DNA of 64,000 bases, taken from NCBI RefSeq assembly GCF_030246885.1, contig NZ_CP126739.1:3100001-3164000 (forward strand), in the 5' to 3' direction. A model generated the notes under the pieces. That model was not told where the DNA came from. It saw nothing but the letters and a program-made list of their open reading frames with translations, and searched no databases. This document shows, in pieces, positions 24,853 through 32,583 of the stretch. The position numbers and the translations under genes were made by a program. Each line of letters begins with the position of its first letter. Within the stretch, counting starts at the first letter, position 1. Source of the stretch: Microbacterium sp. zg-B185. GTDB taxonomy: Bacteria > Actinomycetota > Actinomycetes > Actinomycetales > Microbacteriaceae.

Positions 24853-25845
24853 GTGCGATACGCCAAGAGCGTGACCGACCTGGTCGGCAACACCCCCCTC
24901 GTCCGCCTCAACCACGTGACCGGCGGCATCCGCGCCACTGTCCTGGCCAAGGTCGAGTACTTCAACCCGGGCGGCTCGTCCAAGGACCGGATCGCCGCTG
25001 ACATCGTCGACGCCGCCGAACGCGACGGCCTGCTGCGCCCCGGCGGGACGATCGTGGAGCCCACCAGCGGCAACACCGGGGTGGGCCTGGCGCTGGTCGC
25101 GCAACAGCGCGGATACCGGTGCGTCTTCGTCGTTCCGGACAAGGTCGCCGAAGACAAGCGGGCGGTCCTGCGGGCGTACGGCGCCGAGGTCGTGGTCGCC
25201 CCGACCGCGGTCGAGCCCGACGATCCGCGGTCCTACTACAGCGTCTCTGCGCGCCTGGTCGCCGACACCGCGGGCGCGTACATGCCCAACCAGTACGCCA
25301 ACCCCAACGGTCCGCGCAGCCACTTCGCCTCGACCGGCCCGGAGATCTGGCGCGATACCGATGGCCGGGTCACCCACTTCGTCGCCGGGATCGGCACCGG
25401 GGGGACGATCACCGGCGCAGGACGCTACCTGACGGAGGCATCGGGCGGCGCCGTGCGCATCGTCGGCGCCGACCCGGAGGGGTCCATCTACTCCGGCGGA
25501 CCTGTGCACACCTACGACGTCGAGGGCGTGGGCGAGGACTTCTGGCCGGCCGCGTACGACCCGGGCGTCGTCGATGAGATCCACCGCGTCAGCGACGCAG
25601 AGTCCTTCGCGATGACCCGGCGTCTGGCGCGCGAGGAGGGCCTGCTCGTCGGCGGTTCGAGCGGGATGGCCGTCGTCGCGGCCCTCCGCACCGCCAAGGA
25701 CCTGCCCGAGGATGCGGTCGTGGTCGTGCTGCTGCCGGATCACGGCCGCGGATACCTCAGCAAGCTCTTCGACGACGACTGGATGCATGCCCACGGGTAT
25801 CCGACGACGGACGATTCCACCCCCACCATCAGGAGCAACCCATGA
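24853..25845 (+). CDS. Cystathionine beta-synthase/cysteine synthase family protein
   Basis: A 330-residue PLP fold type II enzyme. The PLP lysine is Lys44 in NPGGSSKDR, and the phosphate motifs EPTSGNTGVGLA and GTGGTITGAG are intact. It lacks C-terminal CBS regulatory domains, so either cystathionine beta-synthase (serine plus homocysteine) or O-acetylserine sulfhydrylase activity is possible. The overlapping cystathionine gamma-synthase/lyase gene favours the transsulfuration role. The GTG at 24853 follows AGGA by seven bases and gives the normal N-terminus, while an in-frame extension would run through the leader and hairpins. Expression is probably controlled by the cysteine leader peptide upstream. 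Confidence 0.92.
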   Translation: MRYAKSVTDLVGNTPLVRLNHVTGGIRATVLAKVEYFNPGGSSKDRIAADIVDAAERDGLLRPGGTIVEPTSGNTGVGLALVAQQRGYRCVFVVPDKVAEDKRAVLRAYGAEVVVAPTAVEPDDPRSYYSVSARLVADTAGAYMPNQYANPNGPRSHFASTGPEIWRDTDGRVTHFVAGIGTGGTITGAGRYLTEASGGAVRIVGADPEGSIYSGGPVHTYDVEGVGEDFWPAAYDPGVVDEIHRVSDAESFAMTRRLAREEGLLVGGSSGMAVVAALRTAKDLPEDAVVVVLLPDHGRGYLSKLFDDDWMHAHGYPTTDDSTPTIRSNP

Positions 25846-27008
25846 CCGATCAGACCGACAGCTCGACCCGCGGTTTCGACAGCCTTGCCGTGCACGCCGG
25901 TCAGGCGTTCGATCCGACCACAGGTGCTGTCATCCCGCCCGTGCACTTCTCCACCACCTACGCGCAGGACGGGATCGGCGGCCTGCGTCAGGGGTACGAG
26001 TACGGGCGCAGCGGCAACCCCACCCGAACCGCGCTGCAGACCCAGCTCGCCGCGATCGAGGGAGGCCGACACGGCCTGTCGTTCTCGTCCGGGCTCGCCG
26101 CCGAGGACGCCCTGCTGCGCGCCGTGCTCAAGCCCGGCGACGAGGTTCTGCTCGGCAATGACGTCTACGGCGGGACCTATCGCCTCATCGCACGCATCCT
26201 CGGCCCCTGGGGGATCGGTCTGCGGATCGTCGACATGAGCGATCTGGATGCCGTCGCCGCGGCCCTCGAGGAGCGACCGGCACGTGTTCTGTGGGTGGAG
26301 ACCCCCAGCAACCCGCTGCTGCGGATCACCGACATCGCCGGACTCGCGCGGCTGGGTCACGACGCCGGCGCGCTGGTCGTGGTCGACAACACCTTCGCGT
26401 CGCCGGCCCTGCAGCAGCCCCTGCGGCTGGGCGCGGACGTCGTGGTGCACTCGGCGACGAAGTATCTCGGCGGCCACTCGGACGTCGTCGGCGGTGCGGT
26501 CGTGATCGACGACGACGCCATCGCCGAAAGCGTGCGCTTCCTCCAGTTCGCGGCGGGCGCAGTGTCGGGCCCTCTGGACGCGTGGCTGACCACGCGCGGC
26601 ATCAAGACGCTCAGCGTCCGCATGCACAAGCACAGTGAGAACGCCGCGGCAGTGGCCGACTTCCTGGACGGGCACGATCGGGTCGCCCGGGTCTACTACC
26701 CGGGCCTGCCCGCGCACCCCGGGCACGAACTGGCCGCACGGCAGATGTCCCGCTTCGGCGGCATCGTCTCCCTCGCGCTGGGTGATGCCGCCTCGGCCCG
26801 GCGGTTCGCGGAATCCACCCGCCTGTTCCAGCTCGCGGAGTCGCTCGGCGGGGTCGAGTCGCTCGTGAACTATCCGGACGAGATGACCCACGCGTCGGTG
26901 CGCGGCACGGAACTGGCGGTACCCGAGGACGTCGTCCGACTCTCGGTGGGGATCGAGAGCGTCCAGGACCTGGTCGAGGACCTTGCGAACGCGCTGGCCG
27001 CACTGTAG
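25842..27008 (+). CDS. metB: Cystathionine gamma-synthase/gamma-lyase
   Basis: A 388-residue Cys/Met metabolism PLP enzyme (fold type I). The PLP lysine is Lys207 in SATKYLGGHSD. GFDSLAVHAGQ, the YEYGRSGNPTR substrate loop and the late GVESLVNYPDEMTH are present. It either forms cystathionine from an activated homoserine and cysteine, or cleaves cystathionine to cysteine; motifs do not decide between these. The ATG overlaps the TGA of the preceding gene (25842-25845), so the two enzymes are made together. A stem (ACGGACC with GGTCCGT, about 27035-27060) after the stop may terminate the operon. Confidence 0.92.
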   Translation: MTDQTDSSTRGFDSLAVHAGQAFDPTTGAVIPPVHFSTTYAQDGIGGLRQGYEYGRSGNPTRTALQTQLAAIEGGRHGLSFSSGLAAEDALLRAVLKPGDEVLLGNDVYGGTYRLIARILGPWGIGLRIVDMSDLDAVAAALEERPARVLWVETPSNPLLRITDIAGLARLGHDAGALVVVDNTFASPALQQPLRLGADVVVHSATKYLGGHSDVVGGAVVIDDDAIAESVRFLQFAAGAVSGPLDAWLTTRGIKTLSVRMHKHSENAAAVADFLDGHDRVARVYYPGLPAHPGHELAARQMSRFGGIVSLALGDAASARRFAESTRLFQLAESLGGVESLVNYPDEMTHASVRGTELAVPEDVVRLSVGIESVQDLVEDLANALAAL

Positions 27009-27071
27009 GCGAGGCGGCTCACGCCTACGCACGGACCTGTCAGCGGGCCCGGGGGTCCGTAGGCTGGCGTC

Positions 27072-27851
27072 ATGACCGAACGCGCCACCGTTTCCCTGGG
27101 GGTCGCCGCATCCGTCGGACCTGAACTGGCCGGACGGCTGGCACCGGCGGTCGAGGAGGCGGGCTTCTCCGGGCTGTGGGTCAACGACACACCCGCGGGC
27201 GATGCCTTCCCGGTTCTGCAGGCAGCCGCACGCGCCACCTCGCGGCTGATCCTGGCCACCGGGATCCTCCCGATCGACCGGCGCCCCGCCGGCGCCATCG
27301 TCGCCGAGACGGAGGCGCGGGCGCTGCCGCAGGAGCGACTCGTGCTCGGGATCGGCTCAGGCCAGATCACGCGCGGCGCGCTGACCCGAGTGGGAGCGGC
27401 CGCCTCCGAGCTGCGCGACGCCGTCTCCGCGCGCGTCGTCGTCGGTGCCCTGGGCCCGAAGATGCGGCGGCTCGCGGTGGAGGCTTCGGACGGCGTCCTG
27501 CTGAGCTGGCTCACCCCCGCCACCGCGCGCGCCCAAGCCGCGGAGGCGCGCTCCCTCGCCCCCCTGACCCACGTGGCGCTGTATGTGCGGACCGCCCTGG
27601 ATCCCGACGCGCGCGGTCGGCTCCAGGTCGAGACAGAGCGCTACGCGGCCGTCCCGGCATACGCCGCCAATTTCGCGCGCCAGGGGGTCGATCCGGCTCG
27701 CACCGTGTGGGATGCCGGCAGCGAACCGGACCGCGGCCGCCTCGATGATTACCGGACCGGTGCGGACGAGGTCATCCTGCGCGCCATCACCGCGGAAGAC
27801 ACGCTGAGCGCCTACCTCCGGTTCGTCGAGCGGGCCCGCGCACTGCTCTGA
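27072..27851 (+). CDS. LLM class F420/flavin-dependent oxidoreductase, short form
   Basis: A 259-residue luciferase-like monooxygenase fold protein. It starts with LGVAASVGPELAGRLAPAVEEAGFSGLWVND and keeps the EARALPQERLVLGIGSGQ strand and a VRTALDPDARG segment. It is shorter than the usual 300-350 residues because the insertion loops are small. The cofactor could be F420 or FMN, and the substrate is unknown. TAGGCT is six bases before the ATG (27060-27065), so the gene is probably leaderless and separate from metB. It stands alone. Confidence 0.85.
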   Translation: MTERATVSLGVAASVGPELAGRLAPAVEEAGFSGLWVNDTPAGDAFPVLQAAARATSRLILATGILPIDRRPAGAIVAETEARALPQERLVLGIGSGQITRGALTRVGAAASELRDAVSARVVVGALGPKMRRLAVEASDGVLLSWLTPATARAQAAEARSLAPLTHVALYVRTALDPDARGRLQVETERYAAVPAYAANFARQGVDPARTVWDAGSEPDRGRLDDYRTGADEVILRAITAEDTLSAYLRFVERARALL

Positions 27852-28017
27852 TCGGCGCGGCGGCCGACGCCGGTGCTGCTAGCCGTCCCACCGCGGACGG
27901 TCAACCCCCGGTTCCGGCGCCGTCGCGCGGTCTAGGTTCTCCTCGGGCGGGCGACCGCGCAGACGGCTCTGCCGGTTCCCGCTCGCTCTCACCCGCAGCC
28001 GAGTGAAAGTGGAGCTC

Positions 28018-28902
28018 ATGACAGACGAACGCGTCGATCCCCGATCGAAGTATTCCACCGAAGGCTTCCCCGAGCAGGAACAGCAGCAGCCCGGCCTCAT
28101 CGACCAGATGCGCCCCGCGCCGGATCACGGCGAGCAATCCTACGTCGGCTCCGGCCGTCTGACCGATCGTCGCGCGCTGATCACCGGCGGGGACTCCGGC
28201 ATCGGACGCGCCGTGGCGATCGCGTTCGCCAGGGAGGGCGCGGATGTCGCCATCGCGCATCTTCCCGTGGAGGAACAGGATGCTGCGGACACGGCATCCC
28301 TGGTCGAAGCGGAGGGACGGCGGAGCCTGACGCTGGCGGGTGACGTGCGCGAGGAGAGCTTCGCGTCATCCATCGTCGATGACACCGTCGCCGCCTTCGG
28401 CGGCCTGGACGTCCTGGTCCTCAACGCCGCGTACCAGAAGGACCGCGCAGGCCTGGAGGAGCTGTCCACCGAGGAACTCGATCGGGTGTTCCGGACGAAC
28501 CTCTACGGGCTGATGTTCACCGCGCGCGCCGCCATCCCGCATCTGCGGCCGGGCGCGTCCATCATCGTGACATCGTCCATCCAGGCCTTCAACCCGTCAC
28601 CCGGGCTCATCGATTACGCCATGACGAAGGCCGCTCAGGTGGCATTCGTCAAGGCGCTCGCCGAACAGCTGGGGCCGCAGGGGGTCCGCGTGAACGCCGT
28701 CGCCCCCGGCCCGATCTGGACGCCCCTCATTCCCGCAACGGGCTGGTCCGCCGAGCGACTGGCCGAGTTCGGCGCGGACACGCCGCTGGGTCGCGCCGGC
28801 CAGCCGGCAGAACTCGCCGGCGCCTACGTCTACCTGGCGTCCGAGGACGCCTCCTACGTGTCCGGCGCCGTGCTGCCGGTCACCGGCGGCAAGGGCCTGT
28901 AG
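28018..28902 (+). CDS. SDR family oxidoreductase, stress-associated type
   Basis: A 294-residue short-chain dehydrogenase with an N-terminal extension of about 40 polar residues (YSTEGFPEQEQQQPG) typical of the YhdF/YghA glucose-dehydrogenase-like group. Cofactor motif TGGDSGIGRAVA, the NAA motif in LVLNAAYQKD, catalytic Ser in VTSSIQAF, and the Tyr-Lys pair in YAMTKAA are intact. It should use NAD(P) on an unknown alcohol or aldehyde. I chose the ATG at 28018, which has GGAG just upstream, over in-frame GTG codons at 28003 and 28009. It ends at a strong terminator. Confidence 0.9.
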   Translation: MTDERVDPRSKYSTEGFPEQEQQQPGLIDQMRPAPDHGEQSYVGSGRLTDRRALITGGDSGIGRAVAIAFAREGADVAIAHLPVEEQDAADTASLVEAEGRRSLTLAGDVREESFASSIVDDTVAAFGGLDVLVLNAAYQKDRAGLEELSTEELDRVFRTNLYGLMFTARAAIPHLRPGASIIVTSSIQAFNPSPGLIDYAMTKAAQVAFVKALAEQLGPQGVRVNAVAPGPIWTPLIPATGWSAERLAEFGADTPLGRAGQPAELAGAYVYLASEDASYVSGAVLPVTGGKGL

Positions 28903-28932
28903 CAGCCGGGGTCCGCGGTCCGGAAAAGAGGA

Positions 28933-28968
28933 AGAGACCCCCGGTCCGGGGGGTTACCGGGGGTCTCT
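28933..28968 (+). terminator. Rho-independent-type terminator after SDR gene
   Basis: A perfect 13-base stem, AGAGACCCCCGGT at 28933-28945 with its complement at 28956-28968, and a 10-base loop, followed by CTTC. It lies 31 bases after the SDR stop. The remaining roughly 200 bases up to the convergent gene at 29173 show no convincing gene. Confidence 0.85.
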
Positions 28969-29172
28969 CTTCGATGGAGCGGGCGATCCCTGCGGGGCAC
29001 CCGATCTCATGGCGCCCGTCGAGCGGGCGGTCCTGCTGTATCAACCCTAAGAAGACCACACGTCACTGTCTGTCCTCACTTCGGTGGACACGGACGGATT
29101 CCCTCGACGGATCCGCGACGTGCACGGGATCGCGTCGCTGGAGTTCCGGCGACGCCCCGCCGCCGCCGCGGA

Positions 29173-29799
29173 TCAGCGATGCTCGTACCGTGCCGCCGTC
29201 TCGTCGGCGATTCCGGAGGCCGCATCCCGCGCCGCCCGCATGCGCTCCACCGCGGCCTCGAGCTCGGCCTGCGCGTCGCCCGCGCCACCGTGCGCCCCCG
29301 CGAGCTGGAGGTTCGCACGGAGGTTGATCGACGCGCCCGCGATGCCCGCGGACAGCGCCTCGCCCGCGACGGCGAGATCCGCGGCGAGGTGCGGGTTGCC
29401 GATCTCGCGGAGCAGGCGAAGCTCGTCGACCATGTCCACCCCGACGGCGCCGAGCGCGCCGGATGACTGCGCGGCACGGATGGCGGCATCCCGAACCCGA
29501 TCGTCGCGCGCGGGGTCCTCGCCGGGTACGCGCAGGGCCGCTCCCAGCTCCGCAGAGCTGACGCCGTCCGCCTCCGCGGCATCCAGTGCGGTGAGACGAC
29601 GGTCCACGAGCCGTGCCGCGCACGCGGTGGCGCGGTCATCGTCGGGGGTGTACTCGGCCACCATGCGCAGCAGTGCGGCGGAGAGAGCCAGCATGACGCC
29701 GCACGCGGCGCCGCCGCCGGGCGCACCGTCGGGCTGGGCGAGCTTGTCGAGCCAGGCGGACAGGGAGGTGGATGCCGGGATCCGGGCGGAGTCGTCCAT
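29173..29799 (-). CDS. Cyclodeaminase/cyclohydrolase (FTCD_C) family protein
   Basis: A 208-residue all-helical protein with the FTCD_C domain. The signature PGGGAACGVMLALSAALLRMV lies near residues 30-50, and a long C-terminal helical bundle follows. Characterised relatives deaminate formiminotetrahydrofolate or cyclise/hydrolyse methenyl-THF, so a one-carbon folate role is possible, although many actinobacterial members are uncharacterised. The ATG at 29799 has TATGGT seven bases upstream (leaderless pattern). An in-frame ATG at 29811 lies inside that hexamer. No operon partner is evident. Confidence 0.82.
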   Translation of the reverse strand: MDDSARIPASTSLSAWLDKLAQPDGAPGGGAACGVMLALSAALLRMVAEYTPDDDRATACAARLVDRRLTALDAAEADGVSSAELGAALRVPGEDPARDDRVRDAAIRAAQSSGALGAVGVDMVDELRLLREIGNPHLAADLAVAGEALSAGIAGASINLRANLQLAGAHGGAGDAQAELEAAVERMRAARDAASGIADETAARYEHR

Positions 29800-29847
29800 A
29801 CCCGACACCATAGTTTCCGCACCGCGGGCGGCATCGGGACCGCGCCG

Positions 29848-29875
29848 TATGGGGCGTTGCTTATGGGGCGTTGCT
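29848..29875. repeat. Exact 14-bp tandem duplication
   Basis: TATGGGGCGTTGCT occurs twice in direct succession (29848-29861 and 29862-29875). It lies in the intergenic gap just upstream of the -10 box of the small acidic gene, so it may change promoter spacing. Confidence 0.85.
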
Positions 29876-29904
29876 TAAGGCGACGACGAGCGTAGCGTTG
29901 CCCT

Positions 29905-30054
29905 ATGACCACTCATGGACCCGACGCTTCCGCTGCCGGCGAAGACGACGCCCCGCTCGGCGGTGACGAGACGACCGAGGAGCAGCTGGACGCGGACAAC
30001 GCGGTCGAAGAAGACATGCTCAAGACCCTCGACCCGGAGGCGCCTCCGGCCTGA
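29905..30054 (+). CDS. Small acidic protein (49 aa)
   Basis: A 49-residue open reading frame starting MTTHGPDASAAGEDDAPLGG, with about one third Asp/Glu and almost no hydrophobic core, so the protein is probably disordered. TAGCGT (29893-29898) lies six bases before the ATG, the same leaderless arrangement as at other genes here, which is the main support for its being real. Codon usage is typical of the genome. Function unknown; comparable short acidic proteins are widespread in Microbacterium. Confidence 0.7.
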   Translation: MTTHGPDASAAGEDDAPLGGDETTEEQLDADNAVEEDMLKTLDPEAPPA

Positions 30055-30080
30055 TCGCCTCCGGCGAGCGCCGTGGCGCC

Positions 30081-30303
30081 TCAGATCACCGCGTCCCGGT
30101 CCATCGGATCCATGGTCGCGACAACGCGAGCGGGGATCCGCTGTGCACGCGGGCCTTCGAGCGCGCGCGTCTTTGCCGGGGGTGGCCAGGATCGTGTCGG
30201 GCTCGACCAGGTCCTCCTCGATCCGGTCATCGAAGGTGACCGCGAGACCGATCCGCCGGCCGACGCTGAATCGGACGCGGTGGATCGTGCCGTTCCCTGC
30301 CAC
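30081..30303 (-). pseudogene. Frameshifted small hypothetical protein gene
   Basis: Two frames together read like one protein of about 75 residues. The 5' part (GTG at 30303) gives GTIHRVRFSVGRRIGL...DDRIEEDLVEPDTIL. The 3' part, in another frame, gives LEGPRAQRIPARVVATMDPMDRDAVI and a stop at 30081. The switch point is near the CCCCCGGC run at about 30175-30183. Each frame turns into arginine-rich nonsense beyond that point. Either the gene is broken by a small indel or the assembly has an error there. Function unknown. Confidence 0.55.
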
Positions 30304-30346
30304 GAACGCATCGCAGGCGCTTCCTGCCCGGGCCGACAGGGGTCTG

Positions 30347-31060
30347 CTAGATCTCGATCCGTCGTTCCACGATCTGCGCCGCCACGAGACCGAGCCTCAG
30401 CTGATGCGCGCGGGCATACTGCCGCATGAACGTGAATGCTTCGTCGATGGGCACACCCCGGGTGTGCGCCACCACGCCTTTGGCCTGCTCGATCACGACG
30501 CGGCTGTTCAGCGCCGACTGAAGCTGCTCGCTCAATATCGAGCTCTCGCGGATCGCCCGCTCGTGCAGGATGCCGATCGTCGCCACGTCGGCGAAGGCCT
30601 GGGCTGCGACGATGTCCTCGGCCGGCGCATCGCCGGCCGAGGAGCGCAGCAGGCTGAGCGTACCGACGCTGGTGTCCCGCAGCCGCAGCGGCAACGAGTC
30701 CAGCGCGCGGAACCCCTGCCGGCGGGCGCTCGCCCGGAACTGCACCCACGCCGGCGACGACGCCGCCAGATCCGGGACGGCGACGTGGCGACCGGTGCGA
30801 TAGCACTCCAGGCACGGACCGTCGTCCGAGCCCAGCTGCATCATCTCGGCGAAGCTCCGCGTCTCGCTCGTGGAGGCGACGAGGTCCAGTTCACCCTGCG
30901 GACCCGCCAGGAGGATGCCGGCGGCGGTCATCTCGAGCACATCGCGGCAGGTGTCCACCAGCACCTGCAGCAGCTCCACCACGTCGTAGTCATCGACGAG
31001 GGTGTCGGCGAGCCGCGCGAAGGTCTGCAGGAGGCGCCCGTCGCGCGTCAACCGCATCAT
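30347..31060 (-). CDS. GAF-ANTAR transcription antitermination regulator, copy 1
   Basis: A 237-residue protein with an N-terminal GAF domain (about residues 10-165; DTCRDVLEMTAAGILLAGPQGELDL, then the SDDGPCLECYRTG motif common in actinobacterial members). A C-terminal ANTAR RNA-binding domain (about 175-235) contains ALNSRVVIEQAKGVVAHTRGVPIDEAF. Such proteins sense a ligand or redox state and prevent termination by binding dual-hexaloop RNA hairpins. It overlaps the upstream second GAF-ANTAR gene by ATGA (31057-31060), so both are made from one message. Target RNAs are unknown. Confidence 0.92.
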   Translation of the reverse strand: MMRLTRDGRLLQTFARLADTLVDDYDVVELLQVLVDTCRDVLEMTAAGILLAGPQGELDLVASTSETRSFAEMMQLGSDDGPCLECYRTGRHVAVPDLAASSPAWVQFRASARRQGFRALDSLPLRLRDTSVGTLSLLRSSAGDAPAEDIVAAQAFADVATIGILHERAIRESSILSEQLQSALNSRVVIEQAKGVVAHTRGVPIDEAFTFMRQYARAHQLRLGLVAAQIVERRIEI

Positions 31061-31764
31061 TCGACGACCTCGATCCGTGTTCCTTCACGCGCGAACCGCA
31101 GGCGCCCGTCGATGACGTCCTGAGCGACATCCATCATGGCCCGCGAGGCGGCGAAGGCCTGGCCCTGGATCACCAGTCGCGCATCATCCGCGGACAGACC
31201 GGTCTGCGCCAGCACGACACCCGACGCCTGGTGGATGAGCCGGCGCGAATACGCGTTCCCCGGTCCTTCCGGTGCCTCGCCGATCGAGGTCAGGGCGCGT
31301 CGCAGCAGGTGTCGACCAACCATCTCCGCCATCGCGCCGGCCTGCTTGGTCTGGTCGCCGTCCAGCGCAACGGGCACGCGCGAGTACAGGTCGATCGCAC
31401 CGAAACGAAGCGGTCCCACCAGGAGCGGAAAGGCGAACAGCGAGCTGATGTCCTCGGGTCGGAGCGCTGCGGTGAAGGCCGGCCACAGGCTCGGGCCGGT
31501 CGCGGTGATGTCCGGCTGCAGCACGGCGGTCCCCGTCCGGACGGCGTCCCAGCACGGACCCTCGCCGAGATCGAACTGGACCTCGTCGATGCGCGCAGCG
31601 CAGCGGTCGCTCGCGGCCACGGTCTCGCTGCCCAGAAGGTCGCCCATGGTCGACACGGCGGCGCCGGTGACCGGAAAGGCCTGGACGAACGCCGCACAGA
31701 AGCCCTCGGGCTGGTCCTGCGCGCGGTCGATCGCCTCCAACGCCGCGGCGAACGAATCACTCAC
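31057..31764 (-). CDS. GAF-ANTAR transcription antitermination regulator, copy 2
   Basis: A 235-residue paralogue with a GAF domain (about 10-160; FDLGEGPCWDAVRTGTAVLQPD) and an ANTAR-like C-terminus (about 165-230; LIHQASGVVLAQTGLSADDARLVIQGQAFAA). The ANTAR core is more diverged than in copy 1. I chose the GTG at 31764 because GGGAGG lies six bases upstream, whereas an in-frame TTG at 31791 has no ribosome site. It is the first gene of the pair. Tandem ANTAR proteins could form heterodimers, which is inferred from the overlap. Confidence 0.88.
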   Translation of the reverse strand: MSDSFAAALEAIDRAQDQPEGFCAAFVQAFPVTGAAVSTMGDLLGSETVAASDRCAARIDEVQFDLGEGPCWDAVRTGTAVLQPDITATGPSLWPAFTAALRPEDISSLFAFPLLVGPLRFGAIDLYSRVPVALDGDQTKQAGAMAEMVGRHLLRRALTSIGEAPEGPGNAYSRRLIHQASGVVLAQTGLSADDARLVIQGQAFAASRAMMDVAQDVIDGRLRFAREGTRIEVVE

Positions 31765-31848
31765 GCGGAACCTCCCCGTTCCTTCGGACAACGGTACCGC
31801 GCATCACAGCATCCGTCACGGCGCGAGGGCGCGGCCGGGTCCAGCCGG

Positions 31849-32583
31849 TCACGATGCCTCGCGCCGCGTGTGCGGCGACGTCTGCACGCGGCGGAGCAGC
31901 CGGTCCTGGTCGCGCAGATGGCCCGCGTACCCGCCCGGGGTGCGCCCGAACAAGCGCCCGGATGTGACGACCTCGGCGGCGTCCGTGGCGCGCACCACTG
32001 CGCCGTTCTCGCGGCACGCATCGACCAGCCGGACGTCCTCGTGCTCGTCCACCTCGGCGAAACCTCCCGCCCGCAGATAGGTGCTGGCGCGCAGCCCCAG
32101 GTTCGCGCCATGGGTATGACCGTTCGGAGCCCCGGGGATGTGCGTGTCCAGCCAGAGCCGGCGATGGCTGAGGGTCAGATCGTCGAAGTCGGGTCGCACG
32201 GTTCCCACGACCACGTCCGCACCGAACTCGGCCAGCTCCAGCTGCGCCACCAGCCAGTTCGCGGGCACGCGGGAATCGGCATCCGTGTTCGCGATCCAGA
32301 TGCGTGGGGTCGGCACCTCGGACAGCGCGGACAGCGCCGCGTCGATGCCCTGGACGCGCGCCGCGCCGACCGCGTTGGCATCGGCATGGATGACCGGGAA
32401 GGGATGCCGCGCCGCGATCCCCGCTGAGCCGTCCGAGCAGGCATCAAGGACGACCCGCACCTCGCAGCGCACGCCTGCCGCCGCGACCGCGGTGCCCAGA
32501 GAAGTCAGACAGGCTTCGAGCAGCGCTGCCTCATCGTGCACGGGAACGACGACCACGATCGCCGCGATGGATTCCCCGGTCAC
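31849..32583 (-). CDS. Family 2 glycosyltransferase (trio 1)
   Basis: A 244-residue GT-A fold enzyme without membrane segments. It has VVVPVHDEAALLEACLTSL near the N-terminus, VVLDACSDGS, the metal-binding region IANTDADSRVPANWL, and an acceptor-side HTHGANLGLRASTYLRAGGF followed by EHEDVRLVDACRENG. It would transfer a sugar from a nucleotide donor to an unknown acceptor. The GTG start overlaps the stop of the PIG-L/methyltransferase gene (32580-32583), so it is the last gene of a coupled trio. Confidence 0.9.
   Translation of the reverse strand: MTGESIAAIVVVVPVHDEAALLEACLTSLGTAVAAAGVRCEVRVVLDACSDGSAGIAARHPFPVIHADANAVGAARVQGIDAALSALSEVPTPRIWIANTDADSRVPANWLVAQLELAEFGADVVVGTVRPDFDDLTLSHRRLWLDTHIPGAPNGHTHGANLGLRASTYLRAGGFAEVDEHEDVRLVDACRENGAVVRATDAAEVVTSGRLFGRTPGGYAGHLRDQDRLLRRVQTSPHTRREAS

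Noticed and set aside
28969..29060. Possible tRNA after the SDR terminator
   Set aside because: A GAGCGGGCG-like start recalls the 3' end of a tRNA on the minus strand, but no acceptor stem, T-arm or anticodon arm can be paired.
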